From positions 1,054,001 through 1,118,000 of the forward strand of contig CP099977.1 of assembly GCA_024372495.1 (NCBI GenBank): 64,000 bases of DNA. Direction: 5' to 3'. Shown one piece after another: positions 19,202 to 29,771 of this stretch. Under the pieces are notes generated by a model that saw only the letters and a list, made by a program, of their open reading frames with translations, did not search any database and was not told the origin of the DNA. Each line of letters opens with the position of its first letter. Position 1 is the first letter of the stretch. Source of the DNA: Pseudarthrobacter sp. Fe7. Lineage in GTDB: Bacteria; Actinomycetota; Actinomycetes; Actinomycetales; Micrococcaceae. Made by a program: the position numbers and the translations under genes.

Positions 19202-20125
19202 TTAGCGGCGCCGGTAGCAGAGGTCGAAAATCAGCCGGCCGGCCTCGTGGGCCTTCGCCTCGAAGCTGGTCCGGATCCTGCCCTCAAAGCGGGGAGCCCA
19301 GCCGCCCGTTTCGTCCACACCCTCGTTGGGCCCGGTGTGTTCGGTACTCACCGGCGCCCGTCCCTCGCGGACGGGTGCACCGCCCACCACGGATTCAACG
19401 CCGGACTGCCACACCTGCGTCAGCGGACTTTCCGGCCCGCGGCGCTCGCCGGTGTGCAGGTTCTCGAAGTCCTCTGAACCTGCCATGACGTCCCGGACAT
19501 GGACGGCATAGTTTGACCAGTCAGTGGCGATCCGGAAGAGCCCACCCGGCTTCAGTGCGCGCGCCGCGAGGCCGGCGAACTCGGGCTGGATGAGGCGGCG
19601 CTTATGGTGCCGGGACTTGTGCCAAGGGTCCGGGAAGAAGACCCACAGTTCGCTGACCGACCCCTCGGGCAGCATGGTGGCCAGCACCTCAGGCGCGTTT
19701 GCCTCCACCACTCGGACGTTGTCCAAGCCCCGGCTGTTGATTTTGATGATGGTGTTGGCCAGCCCCGGCGTGTAGACCTCAACGGCGAGGAAGTTCGTGT
19801 CCGGGTTGTGTTCCGCCGCGTGGCAGATGGCGTCGCCGAGTCCTGAGCCGATCTCGACAATGAGCGGGGCCTCACGGCCGAATTCTGCCGCGGCGTCGAA
19901 GGTGTACTCGGGGTGGACCGAGGTGTTGGCTACGTGCCGTGGAACGTTGATTGCCCACCGCTCGGCGTGTTCAGCCCAGGCAGCCTGGCGCCGGCCCTGC
20001 AGACGGGTGCCGCGGCGCACGAAGCTGACCGGGCGGCCGCCGTAGGTGCCGAAGGAGGCCTGGGTTCCGGGTGTGACAGGCCGGGGGACATGCGGCTGCT
20101 GGGGGTTTTCAGGGGATTCACTCAT
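19202..20125 (-). CDS. trmB: tRNA (guanine-N7)-methyltransferase
   Basis: Class I SAM-dependent enzyme that methylates G46 of tRNA. 307 residues; the SAM motif LIVEIGSGLGD is near residue 85, and the TrmB hallmark FFPDPWHKSRHHKRR (about 155-169) and FRIATDW follow. A longer than usual N-terminal arm and an insertion with VGGAPVREGRAP near the C-terminus are seen. The start at 20125 (MSESPENPQQ) has GGAAGG just upstream; the longer frame to 20398 is not typical of the family. Confidence 0.9.
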   Translation of the reverse strand: MSESPENPQQPHVPRPVTPGTQASFGTYGGRPVSFVRRGTRLQGRRQAAWAEHAERWAINVPRHVANTSVHPEYTFDAAAEFGREAPLIVEIGSGLGDAICHAAEHNPDTNFLAVEVYTPGLANTIIKINSRGLDNVRVVEANAPEVLATMLPEGSVSELWVFFPDPWHKSRHHKRRLIQPEFAGLAARALKPGGLFRIATDWSNYAVHVRDVMAGSEDFENLHTGERRGPESPLTQVWQSGVESVVGGAPVREGRAPVSTEHTGPNEGVDETGGWAPRFEGRIRTSFEAKAHEAGRLIFDLCYRRR

Positions 20126-20202
20126 CCCTTCCAGAATAGCGCCGCGGGGACCGCGGAAGATCGGAGCGCCCGGAACAGCGTGTGCCCTGAGCACGCCGAT
20201 GA

Positions 20203-20682
20203 TCAGAACACGCCTACGAGGTCGAGTGCCGGACCGAGTGCCAAGGCGACGATGACACCGCAGATGCAGAGGGCGACTGCCGCCGCGGCGCGGCTTCCCG
20301 ATCCCCGCGGCAACTGTTTCAGCGCTGGGAGTGCCAGCCGGAGACTGAGTGAGGCGAAGATGAGAGGCAAGCTGAATAGTACGAAGGGAGCTGCCCAAGG
20401 GGTGCGGGAGTGGCCGTTGTCCGAATAAGTCAGGAGCATGGCCAGCCCGGCGAACGGCCCGGTCAGGAACAGGCTGACCGGGGCAAGGATCGCCAGCACC
20501 AGGCTGTTCGTCGCTTTATGGCTGGGCGCTCCCGCCGGCTGGGCCGTCCCGGATTGGAAGGGAGGCGGCCCCGTCCCGTCCGCCGGTGCGTTTTGCGGCG
20601 ATGCGTCCTCCAGCGGTCCGCCCTCCAGCGCCCGGCTCTCCGGCCGGGCGCGGCGGGGGTCCTGTGACGGTGTGGTTTCCAT
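20203..20682 (-). CDS. Hypothetical membrane protein (DUF4190-like)
   Basis: 159 residues: a hydrophilic N-terminal half rich in Pro, Ala and Gly, then three hydrophobic segments (LVLAILAPVSLFLTGPFAGL, APFVLFSLPLIFASLSLRLA, AAAVALCICGVIVALALG). Layout is like small actinobacterial DUF4190-type proteins, but the match is not decisive. ATG 20682 has GGGAG four bases upstream. Divergent from the MFS gene at 20820. Confidence 0.65.
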   Translation of the reverse strand: METTPSQDPRRARPESRALEGGPLEDASPQNAPADGTGPPPFQSGTAQPAGAPSHKATNSLVLAILAPVSLFLTGPFAGLAMLLTYSDNGHSRTPWAAPFVLFSLPLIFASLSLRLALPALKQLPRGSGSRAAAAVALCICGVIVALALGPALDLVGVF

Positions 20683-20819
20683 GTTGCTCCCGTTGGTTGG
20701 TGCTGCCAGGTGCGTGGCTGCGGCTGGTAACAACGTACGGAGCCGGGAGCATCGCCGGAAGGCAGCGGTTCCCGTATGTGGACAACTCCACTCCGGCGCG
20801 CGCCTGCAAGAATGGGCGG

Positions 20820-22166
20820 ATGACCGATGCAACAAATGCCGAAGCGGGAAAGCAGCAGCGAACGGCTGGCTTCGCGGACGCCCACGGCCGGACCAGGACG
20901 GGCAGCAGCCTGGTGGACCTCAGCACCCTGGTGGATGCAGAAATCGATGAGTTCCCGGCGGCGGAACCCACCCGCGTGGGCAGCCGGCGCGCCCACGCCT
21001 ACCTGGGCGTGTGCCTGGTCCTGATCGGACTGAACCTGCGCAGCGTCTTTTCCAGCCTCTCCGCAGTCCTGCCGGAAGTGACTTCCCAGGCCGGGCTGCC
21101 CGGCTGGTCCGTGGTGGTGCTGACCACTGTTCCCGTGACGCTGCTCGGTGTCTTTGCACCGCTCGCCCCGGTCCTGGCCCGTCGATTCGGTGCGGAGCGC
21201 GTGCTGCTGGGTGCCATGGCATTGCTGACGGCCGGGCTGCTGCTGCGGCCCGTGGACACCGGGACAGCAACGGGCGGCTCCGGCCACGTGCCGGCCCTCC
21301 TGGCCGGCACCGCAGCCTGCGGCGCGGCGATCGCACTGTGCAACGTCCTTCTCCCGGGCCTGGTGAAACGCGACTTCCCCCATCGCCTTGGACTCATGGG
21401 CGGCCTCTACACCACTGCCATCTGCGCGTCGGCCGCGCTGGGGGCCGGCTTCACCTACCCGGTCTACACGGCGACGGGCGAGTGGACCAGGGCGCTGTGG
21501 GTCTGGGCGCTGCCCGCCGCCGTCGTGCTTCTCCTGTTCCTCCCCGTGGCCGTGCGGCAGGGTACTGTCCGGCACCAGGCGGTCAGGGACGGCGTGAACG
21601 TGTGGCGCTCACCCGTCGCCTGGCAGGTCACCATCTTCATGGTCCTGCAGGCCATGATGTCCTTCAGCGGCTTCGCCTGGCTGGCGCCCATCCTCCGGGA
21701 ACGGGGCGTCGACGGGGCCACTGCTGGGCTGATCGTTGCCGTGTGCATTGTGCTGCAAATGCTGGGGTCCCTGTTCGCGCCGGCCCTGGCCGCGAGGTTC
21801 CGCGACCAGCGCGCCATCAACACCGTGGTTGCGCTGATGACCGGCGGTGGATTCGTGCTGAGCATCCTGGGCCCGCTGGACCTTATTTGGGTGTGGGCCG
21901 GGCTGCTTGGACTGGGACAGGGAAGCCTCACCGCCGCCGCGCTCACCCTGATCATGCTCCGCACCCGCGACGGGCACACCGCCGCGCACCTCTCCGGCAT
22001 GATGCAGGGCGTTGGCTACGGCGTGGGCTCTACGGGCACGCTCATGGTGGGCCAGCTGCACCAGGCAACGGGCTCCTTTGTCCCTGCAGGGATTCTGTTC
22101 ACGGTCGTGGGCCTGCTCGCTGCCGTCTTTGGCTACCGGTCCGGCCGGAACCGGTTCGTGGAGTAG
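20820..22166 (+). CDS. MFS transporter, CynX/NimT-like
   Basis: 448-residue major facilitator with 12 predicted helices preceded by a 60-residue hydrophilic N-terminus. LVLIGLNLRSVFSSLSAVLP in helix 1 is the signature of the cyanate/nitroimidazole CynX-NimT group. The ATG at 20820 gives MTDATNAEAG; the frame is open much further upstream but without coding character. Stop is 8 bp before the next transporter. Substrate unknown. Confidence 0.82.
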   Translation: MTDATNAEAGKQQRTAGFADAHGRTRTGSSLVDLSTLVDAEIDEFPAAEPTRVGSRRAHAYLGVCLVLIGLNLRSVFSSLSAVLPEVTSQAGLPGWSVVVLTTVPVTLLGVFAPLAPVLARRFGAERVLLGAMALLTAGLLLRPVDTGTATGGSGHVPALLAGTAACGAAIALCNVLLPGLVKRDFPHRLGLMGGLYTTAICASAALGAGFTYPVYTATGEWTRALWVWALPAAVVLLLFLPVAVRQGTVRHQAVRDGVNVWRSPVAWQVTIFMVLQAMMSFSGFAWLAPILRERGVDGATAGLIVAVCIVLQMLGSLFAPALAARFRDQRAINTVVALMTGGGFVLSILGPLDLIWVWAGLLGLGQGSLTAAALTLIMLRTRDGHTAAHLSGMMQGVGYGVGSTGTLMVGQLHQATGSFVPAGILFTVVGLLAAVFGYRSGRNRFVE

Positions 22167-22174
22167 GAAACACT

Positions 22175-23607
22175 GTGCGGGACCCCACCCTTCCGGCTGT
22201 CCACCCCACTGCCGGGATCTTCCAGCCCCCGTATCTTTGGGTGACCGTGGGGACCTGCGCCTTGGTGTTTCTTGCCGCCTTCGAGTCCCTGGCGGTGACC
22301 ACCATCATGCCCGTGGTCAGCCGGGAGCTGAACGGAGGAAGCCTCTACGCCCTGGCCTTCGCGGGGCCCTTGGCCACCGGCGTGATCGGCATGGTGGGGG
22401 CCGGGAACTGGTCAGACCGCCGCGGGCCCGCCAAGCCGCTGTACGCCTCCGTGGCCCTTTTCGTGCTGGGGCTGCTGATCGCGGGCACTTCGGTGTCCAT
22501 GCCGATGCTCGTCGGCGGACGCCTGGTGCAAGGGCTCGGCGGCGGCGCCCTCACCGTAGCCCTCTATGTGCTGGTGGCGCGGTTCTTCCCCGGACCGCTG
22601 CATCCCAGGATCTTTGCCGCGTTCTCGGCCGCCTGGGTTATCCCGTCGCTGGTGGGACCCTTCGCCGCCGGCGTGGTGGCCCAGGTCTTCAGCTGGCACT
22701 GGGTGTTCCTGGGCGTGGTGGTCCTGGTCATTCCTGCGCTGGTGATGATCGTGCCGGTGCTGCGCGGCCTGGACGAACCGGACGGGGACAGTCAGCCTGA
22801 CGAGACAAAGCTGCCGGAGGACGCAGGCCAAACCACGCACACCGCAACACCGTGGGCCCTGGACCGGCTGGGTTGGGCGGCGCTGGCGGCGCTCGCGGTG
22901 CTGGGGCTCAACCTCTCCGCGGACGCCCGCATCCCCGGCTTTCCGCCAGCCACGGCACTGCTCGCGCTCGCCGCCGTCGTCATCGCCTTGGTGGCTGTCC
23001 GGCCCCTGGTGCCCTCCGGTACCCTCGCTGCCCGCCGCGGGTTGCCCAGCGTGATCCTGGCACGCGGACTCGCCTCGGCGTCGTTCTTCGGCGCGGAGGT
23101 CTACCTGCCCTATCTTCTGATTGACCAGTACGCCTTCCCGCCCACCCTCGCCGGCCTGACCCTCACCGGGGGAGCGCTGGCCTGGGCAGGCGCTGCGGCG
23201 GTGCAGGGCCGGCTGGGTTCCCGGCTGCCGCACCGGGGTGCGGTCCAGGCGGGGTCGCTCATGGTCCTGGCGGCCGTGCTCCTGGCCCTGGCCACGAGCG
23301 CGTTGCACTGGCCGGCCGCCATCGCGATCGCCGGCTGGGTCCTGGCAGGCGGGGGATGGGCCTGCTCTACCCGCGGCTGAGCGTGATGACCCTGGCGCTG
23401 TCCACCAAGTCGGACGAGGGCTTCAACAGCTCCGCCATGTCAATCTCTGACTCCCTGGGCGGTGCGCTGTCCCTGGCCACCACCGGGATTGTCTTCGCGG
23501 CATTTACGACGCCGGTCCAGTCCTTCGCAGGCGTCTTCGCCTTCACCGCGGCCATTGGGGTCGCCGCGGTTTTGGTGGCACCGCGGGTCACCACCCGCAC
23601 GCCTTGA
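22175..23607 (+). CDS. MFS transporter, DHA2-like drug efflux type, frameshifted
   Basis: 477 residues after correction; 14-helix drug:H+ antiporter layout. Motif A-like NWSDRRGPAKPLY and VGGRLVQGLGGGALTVALYV are clear. GTG start at 22175 with AGGA upstream, in the same transcript as the previous MFS gene. The last 80 codons (LLYPRLSVMTLALSTKSDEG onward) are in another frame; a missing G in the run at 23351-23355 restores them. Converges with the methyltransferase (5 bp gap). Confidence 0.8.
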
Positions 23608-23612
23608 AGCGG

Positions 23613-24378
23613 TCAGGCGAGGCGGGTGGCGCGCAGGACCACGTCCGCGATGGTGGCCTCCTGCCCATCCGGCCCGGTCACAGGCCGCTCCCGGCTGGTG
23701 AGGACCTCCAGTTGCCACTCCGGACCACCGCTGGACGCCGTCCGGTCCAGCCCGAGCTCCCGAACCAGCCTGGTCGCCTGTATAGAACATGCCTGCGTGG
23801 TGGTGCCCGGGGCCCCACGGCGGCAGCCGGTCCGGGTGGTGGCCCACCACCAGCAGCGTTCCGCCCGGCTTGACGGCTGAGGCCGCTGTGCGCAGGGGAA
23901 TCCGCCAGTCGAGCTCCTGGGAGTGCAGGAACTGCGACGTCACCAGGTCGTAGGAGGCCTCCGGCTGCCACTGCGCCAGGTCCGCCAGTTGCCAGGTGAT
24001 GCGGCTTTCGATATCGCCGTTCGACGCGTTCACGCTCTCCCGTGCCAGTTCGGCCAACTCGTGCGAGCGGGCCCGTTCCAGGGCGACGGCGGAGACGTCG
24101 ACGGCGGTCACGGACCAGCCCTGCTGCGCCAGCCAGATGGCGTCCGCCCCTTCGCCGCACCCCAGTTCCAGCGCCTTTCCGGGCCGCAGTCCGCCGGCCT
24201 CACGGACCAGCTGCGGGTTCGGCTTACCGCTCCAGAGCCGCGCCTTGGTGCGGTAGCGCTCGTCCCAGGCAGACGCGGCGTCGATGCCGCCGCCAACCCC
24301 TTCCGGTGGGCCGCCGCCGTTGGGCCCGTGATCTTGGTGCTGGTGCGTGTCCTGGTGCTGCCCCGGGTGTTCGCTCAT
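23613..24378 (-). CDS. Class I SAM-dependent methyltransferase, frameshifted
   Basis: 254 residues after correction. His/Gln-rich N-terminus, then WDERYRTKARLWSGKPN, the SAM-binding LELGCGEGADAIWLAQQGW (about residue 70) and VKPGGTLLVVGHHP. The end is restored by removing one base of AGCCT at 23767-23771, giving DQLVRELGLDRT and finally VVLRATRLA with a stop at 23613. TehB/thiopurine-methyltransferase-like; substrate unknown. Confidence 0.8.
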
Positions 24379-24695
24379 GCCTCAACACTGCCGCGCCGTG
24401 TCCCTGAAGGCAACGCCGCGCATGCGTGCACGGCGCCGGGATGCTAGACTTGAGGAACTTGATGTGCAGTGATGCCGCCTGCTCCGGATCTGGAGGTTCT
24501 TTCCAGGGAGCGGGCTTTCTTCATGTGAGAGGCACATCCTGCGTCGATGAACGCGTTCCATTTGGTCCCGGCCGGCTGTCCTTTTTTACAGCGCCCGGTT
24601 GATCACCTGACTTTTCTTCGGCGAAACCCCTGGTCCAACCGGCATCGGGGGCCGATATCCGCCCGGATACCGCCAGAAAGACCGTAAAAAACTAC
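24379..24695 (+). promoter_or_regulatory. Long 5' leader of the DEAD-box helicase gene
   Basis: 317 bp without a gene, upstream of the helicase and divergent from the methyltransferase. It has T-rich patches (24581-24587, 24609-24617) and is relatively AT-richer than its neighbours. Cold-inducible RNA-helicase mRNAs often have long structured leaders, so this may act as one; no known riboswitch was recognised. Confidence 0.4.
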
Positions 24696-26601
24696 ATGAC
24701 TACTTTTGCTGCCCTCGGTACTCCCAAGGCCCTTGCAGACACCCTTACCGCGCAGGGAATCGTTGAACCGTTCCCCATCCAGGTAAAGACCCTTCCGGAC
24801 ACGCTGTCCGGCCGTGACGTCCTGGGCCGTGGCCGGACCGGTTCCGGTAAAACCATTGCTTTCGCTATCCCGCTTGTAGCAAGACTCGCTGAGCGGGAAG
24901 CCAAGTACTTCCGTAAGCCCGGCCGCCCCATGGGCCTGGTGCTGGCACCCACCCGTGAACTGGCAACCCAGATCAACGCCACCATCGAGCCGCTGGCCAA
25001 GGCTGCCGGCCTGAACACGACCGTGATCTACGGCGGTATCTCCCAGGCCCGGCAGGAAAAGGCGCTGCGCGCCGGCGTCGACATCGTCATCGCCTGCCCC
25101 GGCCGCCTGGAGGACCTGATCCGCCAGCGCATCCTCACCCTCGAGGCCGTGGAAATCACCGTCCTGGACGAGGCCGACCACATGGCCGACCTCGGCTTCC
25201 TGCCCGTGGTCAAGAAGCTCATGGACATGACCCCCAGCCAGGGCCAGCGCCTGCTCTTCTCCGCCACCCTGGACAACGGTGTGGACAAGATCGTCCAGCG
25301 CTACCTGTCCAATCCGCTCACCCACTCCGTGGATGATCCGCAGGCAGCGGTGACCACCATGGAGCACCACGTGCTGGTGGTCAACGACCAGACCGTCAAG
25401 AAGCAGCTGATCGTGGAGCCTCGCCTCCGGTGCCGGCCGCCGCGTCCTCTTCATGCGGACCAAGCACCATGCACGCAAGCTGGCCAAGACCCTGACCGAC
25501 GCCGGGATCCCCGCCGTCGACCTGCACGGCAACCTCTCGCAGAACGCCCGTGACCGCAACCTCGCCGAATTTTCCAACGGTGATGTCCGCGTCCTGGTGG
25601 CCACCGACGTCGCCGCCCGCGGTGTGCACGTTGACGACGTTGAACTGGTCATCCACGTGGACCCGCCCACAGAGCACAAGGCGTACCTGCACCGCTCCGG
25701 CCGCACCGCGCGTGCCGGTTCCGACGGCACCGTGGTCACCCTGACCCTGCCTGAGCAGCAGGCCGACGTGAAGAAGCTCATGAAGGCCGCCGGCGTGGAC
25801 GTCAGCTTCGAGCGCGTCACGGCCAACTCCCCAATCGTGGCCGACCTGGTGGGCGAAATCGCCGACAAGGTCGACCCCCGCACCCGCGCCGCACTGATGG
25901 CGGCCAAGGCACCCAGGCAGGGCGGCGGTACCTCCACCGGCGCCAATGCCGAGCGCAAGCGTGCACGCCGCCAGGCTGCACCGTCTGCCGGTGGGCGTGG
26001 CGGCCGTGGCGGTCGCGGCAAGGTCGCAGCCGAGGCGGTCCACACCGACGTACCCCGCGCCGAGCGCCGGGCAGTTGCCTTTGAAGGCCGCACGGAGGCC
26101 CGTGCAGCCTTCGACCGCAACGCCGAGCAGAACGAGGACCGCGCCGTGGCAGCAGCAGCTGCCCGCCGCAACGCCCGCGGCCGGGGAACCGCTGCAGGCA
26201 CCCACCGGAACGACGTCCCCACGGCAGGTGGCCGCTCATCGGCCGGCCGTGGATCCGACGGTCGTGCAGGCGAGGGCCGGGGCGATTCCCGGATCACCCG
26301 CAGCGCCGCTCCCCGCGGCGGCACCGGCCGTCCTGCCTCCGGCGGGCGCCCGGCAACCGGTGGCCAGCGCAGCGGACGCCCGGCAACAGGCCAGCGCGCT
26401 GCAGCTGGCACGTCCGGCCAGCGCTCCTCGGGTGCAACCGGTGGGAGCAAAGCCGTTTGGTCCTCCAACACCGGCGGAACATCCGGTGGGTCTTACAGTT
26501 CCGGCAGCGGCGGTTCGGGCAACGGCGGCTCCGGCCGTCCCGCCCGCAGCGGCCCCCGCCGCGCGTCCGCACCGGCGTCGAACGAACGCCGCGGCCGCTA
26601 A
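24696..26601 (+). CDS. DEAD/DEAH box ATP-dependent RNA helicase, frameshifted
   Basis: RNA helicase that unwinds structured RNA, 634 residues after correction. Motifs in order: Q motif (PFPIQ), GRTGSGKT (I), PTRELA (Ia), DEAD as LDEADHM (II), SAT (III), then VATDVAARGVHVDDV (V) and HRSGRTARAG (VI). The C-terminal 200 residues are a basic, Gly/Arg-rich tail (RGGRGGRG) that would bind RNA. The two halves are joined by removing one base of AGCCT at 25417-25421 (restoring IVELASGAGRRVLFMR). A strong terminator follows. Confidence 0.9.
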
Positions 26602-26620
26602 TCCCCACTAGTTAATCCAT

Positions 26621-26679
26621 CGAGTGCTCCGTAACTGCCCTTTAGAAGGCCATAAGGGCAGTTGCGGAGCACTCGTTTT
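26621..26679 (+). terminator. Rho-independent terminator
   Basis: About 22-bp inverted repeat (26621-26642 with 26654-26675, one mismatch) followed by TTTT. It lies just after the helicase stop codon and before the convergent MBL gene, so it can serve both. Confidence 0.88.
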
Positions 26680-26685
26680 AAACCC

Positions 26686-27336
26686 TTACCAGCCGCGGGC
26701 GCGCCACTCCGCAAGGTGCGGCCGCTCCGCACCCAGCGTGGTGGGCTTGCCGTGTCCGGGATGCACGACGGCGGAGTCCGGGTAGGTGCCAAACAGCCGC
26801 TCCGTGACGTCGGACAGGAGCTGGGCGAACCGGTCCGGATCCTTCTGCGTGTTTCCCACCCCACCGGGGAACAGCGAGTCGCCGGAGAATATATGCGCGG
26901 GTCCTTCCGGGTCCTGGTACACGAAGGCGATCGAGCCCGGGGTGTGGCCGCGCAGGTGGACGGCGGTCAATTCGAAGCCGTCCACGGCAACCTTGTCACC
27001 GTGCCCAAGATGCCGGTCCACCGCAGCGGGCAACGCGTCGGCGTCGTCCGCTCCCGCGGTGGTTGGTGCCCCCGTAGCTTCCACCAGGTCCTTCAGCGCA
27101 CGCACGTGGTCCCAGTGCTGGTGCGTGGTGGCGATCAGCGCGAGGCGCGGTGGGGGCGCCGTGTCCGCAGCCCCGTCCGCCAGCAGCCGCTGGATGGCCG
27201 GGAGGTCGTCTGCCGCATCGATCAACACCTGGGCGCCGCTCTCTTTGGCGGTCAGCAGGTATACGTTGTTGTCCATCCCGCTGACGGAAATGCTGCGGAT
27301 GGTGAGGGCCGGCAGGTCGTAAAGAAGTGAATCCAT
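26686..27336 (-). CDS. MBL-fold metallo-hydrolase
   Basis: 216-residue glyoxalase-II-like hydrolase. Zinc motif THQHWDH (HxHxDH variant), then HLRGHTPGSIAF, FSGDSLF and VHPGHG supply the remaining ligands. A thioester or lactone substrate is likely but not determined. Its ATG is 4 bp downstream of the stop of the ABM gene with no own ribosome site, so the two are translationally coupled. Confidence 0.85.
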   Translation of the reverse strand: MDSLLYDLPALTIRSISVSGMDNNVYLLTAKESGAQVLIDAADDLPAIQRLLADGAADTAPPPRLALIATTHQHWDHVRALKDLVEATGAPTTAGADDADALPAAVDRHLGHGDKVAVDGFELTAVHLRGHTPGSIAFVYQDPEGPAHIFSGDSLFPGGVGNTQKDPDRFAQLLSDVTERLFGTYPDSAVVHPGHGKPTTLGAERPHLAEWRARGW

Positions 27337-27340
27337 GGGC

Positions 27341-27658
27341 TTAACCCTGGGATTCCTGCAGGGTCAGCGGCAGGGTGGTCGAGTAAACCTGCTTTGACGG
27401 CTTCGCGGCGAGTACCGCGTGCAGCGCGCTTTTGCCTTCCGGGGTGGCCCGCCAGGCGGCATAGTCGGCGTGGTCCTGCGTGGTGGCCCAGGTTTCCACC
27501 ACCAGGATGTGGCAGGGGTCGGCGTCGTCCACCAATGCCTCAATGCCTTGGTTGCCGGGCCAGGCGCGTGTGGCCGTGAGGGTTTCAGACAGGTACTTGG
27601 CGGCGTCTTCCCGGTAGGCGGGGTCGATCTGGACTTCAAAGTGGACGATGGCAGTCAT
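27341..27658 (-). CDS. Antibiotic biosynthesis monooxygenase (ABM) domain protein
   Basis: 105-residue dimeric alpha-beta barrel protein: VHFEVQIDPAYREDAAKYL, then TRAWPGNQGIEALVDDAD and HILVVETWATTQDHADYAAW. Such proteins act on quinones or related small aromatics without cofactor, or are uncharacterised. AGGAG four bases before the ATG. First gene of the two-gene unit with the MBL hydrolase. Confidence 0.85.
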   Translation of the reverse strand: MTAIVHFEVQIDPAYREDAAKYLSETLTATRAWPGNQGIEALVDDADPCHILVVETWATTQDHADYAAWRATPEGKSALHAVLAAKPSKQVYSTTLPLTLQESQG

Positions 27659-27714
27659 GGTGCTCCTTAGGGGTGGGTCAGAATGTACGGTTGATGGGCT
27701 TCAGGAAACGCGTC

Positions 27715-28731
27715 TCATTCCCGCCCTTCGGACACCCAGGTGGGGTCAGCGGAGCGGGAGCCGACGACGGCGTCCGACGCCGTGTCCAGGGCCTCAAGGT
27801 GCGCCGGGGTGAGGTTCAGGGCGAGTGCGCCAAGGTTTTCGTCGATCCGCGCGGCCTTGCGGGTGCCGGGGATGGGGACAACCGGCAGGCCCAGCCGCCG
27901 GCCCTGTGCGAACAGCCAGGCCAGGGCAACCTGCGCCGGTGTGGCGGCCAACTGGTCCGCCACGGACCGGACGGCGTCCACCACGGCCTGGTTGGCGCTG
28001 GCGGCATCCGGGGCGAAACGGGGGATGTTCCGCCGGAAGTCCTTTTCTCCCAGGCTTGCGGTGTCAACGGTTCCGGTGAGGAAGCCGCGGCCCAGCGGGG
28101 AGTACGGGACGAACCCCACGCCCAGGCCGGCCGCGGCGGGAACAACGTTGCGTTCCACATCCCGGCTCCAGATGGACCATTCGCTCTGGACCGCGGCGAT
28201 GGGGTGGACCTTTGCCGCGTCCTGCAGTTCCTGGGCCGTGACCTCGGACAGGCCCAGGTGCTTGACCTTTCCCTGCTTCACCAGGCTCCGCCATGGCACC
28301 AACGGTTTCCTCGATGGGGACGCGGACATCCCGGCGGTGCATGTAGTAGAGGTCTATGACGTCGGTGCCCAGCCGCTGCAGGCTCCGCTCCACGGCCCCG
28401 CGGACATACTCCGCATCACCGCGGATGTCCGTGTAGCCGTCAGTCGGCGTACCCACCAGCGCGAACTTGGTGGCCAGCCTGGACTTCGCCCCGCCGTTCC
28501 TTGAGCAGCTGCGAAATCAGCTCCTCGTTGCTGCCGCCGCCGTAGATGTCCGCGGTGTCGATGAAGCTGGCGCCTGCGTCCACCGCGTGGTGCAGGGTCC
28601 GCAGTGCCTCGGCGGGGTCTACGTCGCCATACACGGGGGTGAGGGCCATGCCGCCGAAGCCGAGGGGGCTGACTGCCAGGCCGTCGCCGAGCCTGGACGG
28701 TGCCGCCTGCGTTGGTGGGTGCGTTTGCCAT
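27715..28731 (-). CDS. Aldo/keto reductase, triple frameshift
   Basis: NADPH-dependent (beta/alpha)8 oxidoreductase, 337 residues after correction, of the YajO/AKR13-like group: [33 protein letters not shown] (catalytic D and Y), [20 protein letters not shown] and [18 protein letters not shown]. Three corrections are needed, all AGGCT/AGCCT sites: 28690-28694, 28476-28480 and 28283-28287. Each repaired junction reads as expected (for instance [12 protein letters not shown]). AGGAG precedes the ATG at 28731. Confidence 0.85.
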
Positions 28732-28771
28732 GGGTGCTCCTGTTCGTTTCCTGCTCTTGAAAGTTGGGTGT

Positions 28772-29398
28772 CTAAAGCCAGGGGATGATGCGGTCCGCTG
28801 CCGGCCGGGTGGCCTGGATCAGGTGGGCGTTGGCTTCGTCGGGCCCGGTGGCCCCGGCCTCCGCAGCGGTGCGGTCCATCCCGAAGGATACGTGCCGGTC
28901 CACCAGCCGCTGCAGCCGGAGCGCGGGCGGGGTTTCGAGGAACCACACCTCGTCCAGCTGAGCCCGCACTTCTTTCCACGGCTCCTGGTCCGCCAGCAGG
29001 TAGTTGCCCTCTGTGATCACCAGCGGGACGTCGGCCGGGACGGCGATGGAGGCGGCCACGGGCTCGTCCAGGGTGCGGCGGAACTCCGGCGCGTACACCA
29101 CTGCTTCGTCGCGGCGCGCCAGCCGGCGCAGCAGCGAAAGGTACCCGCCGGCGTCGAAAGTATCAATGGCGCCTTTGCGCCGGCGGAGCGGTGTCCCCTC
29201 GATGACCGCGTTGCCCAGGTGGAAGCCGTCCATCGGTACCACCACCGACGTCCCGGGGCTGAACTGCTCCTGCAGCCAGGCCGCAAAGGTGGACTTGCCG
29301 GACCCCGGCGCCCCGGCTATGCCCAGGATGGTCCGCGTTCCGGGCACCAGTCGGCGCCGGAGCGCGTCCACAGCCAGGGTGATCTCGGGGGAGTCCAT
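28772..29398 (-). CDS. Nucleoside/nucleotide kinase family P-loop protein
   Basis: 208-residue uridine-kinase-like ATPase. Walker A GAPGSGKST near residue 29, then VVPMDGFHLGN with the catalytic Asp, RRKGAIDTFDAGGYL, and ITEGNYLL. The group includes fructose/pantothenate-type kinases, so the substrate (nucleoside or sugar) is unresolved. Same strand as the SMR genes upstream (gap 13 bp from their stop). Confidence 0.82.
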   Translation of the reverse strand: MDSPEITLAVDALRRRLVPGTRTILGIAGAPGSGKSTFAAWLQEQFSPGTSVVVPMDGFHLGNAVIEGTPLRRRKGAIDTFDAGGYLSLLRRLARRDEAVVYAPEFRRTLDEPVAASIAVPADVPLVITEGNYLLADQEPWKEVRAQLDEVWFLETPPALRLQRLVDRHVSFGMDRTAAEAGATGPDEANAHLIQATRPAADRIIPWL

Positions 29399-29411
29399 GG
29401 CAAAAGCCTAG

Positions 29412-29771
29412 TCACCGTTGCGTGCGCGGTGCGTCTTTTCCGGCGGGCAGCGTCTTCAGGCCTGCGGCACACCCCACGATCCCCGCGATGAACAGCAGCT
29501 TCACCAGGCTGAACGGCTCCACCCCCGTGGCCATGGCCCAGCCGACGGTCAACGCGGCGCCGACGCCCACCCAAATGGCATAGGCGGTTCCCAGCGGGAT
29601 GCTGCGGATGGCCACCCCCAGGCCCAGCATGCTCAGGGTCGCGGTGACGGCGAAGATGATGGTGGGCACGGGCTTGCTGAAGCCGTCGGACAGGCCAAGG
29701 GCCGTTGCCCAGACTGCCTCCAGGACCGCGGAAGCCAGGAGCACCAGCCACGGAACGGACCGGTCCAGCAT
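29412..29771 (-). CDS. SMR family efflux protein, second subunit (guanidinium exporter type)
   Basis: About 119 residues, four membrane helices: WLVLLASAVLEAVWATAL with the essential Glu in helix 1, then GTAYAIWVGVGAALTVGW, typical of Gdx/SugE/YkkD proteins. Its ATG overlaps the stop of the first SMR gene (TGATG), so the two form a heterodimeric pair. A guanidine-III riboswitch precedes the pair, which sets the substrate as guanidinium. Confidence 0.85.
   Translation of the reverse strand: MLDRSVPWLVLLASAVLEAVWATALGLSDGFSKPVPTIIFAVTATLSMLGLGVAIRSIPLGTAYAIWVGVGAALTVGWAMATGVEPFSLVKLLFIAGIVGCAAGLKTLPAGKDAPRTQR

Noticed and set aside
21011..23380. One 789-residue protein spanning both MFS genes
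   Set aside because: Its first 390 codons are a shadow frame of the CynX-like gene with Arg/Pro/Gly-rich nonsense; only the part from 22175 is a transporter.
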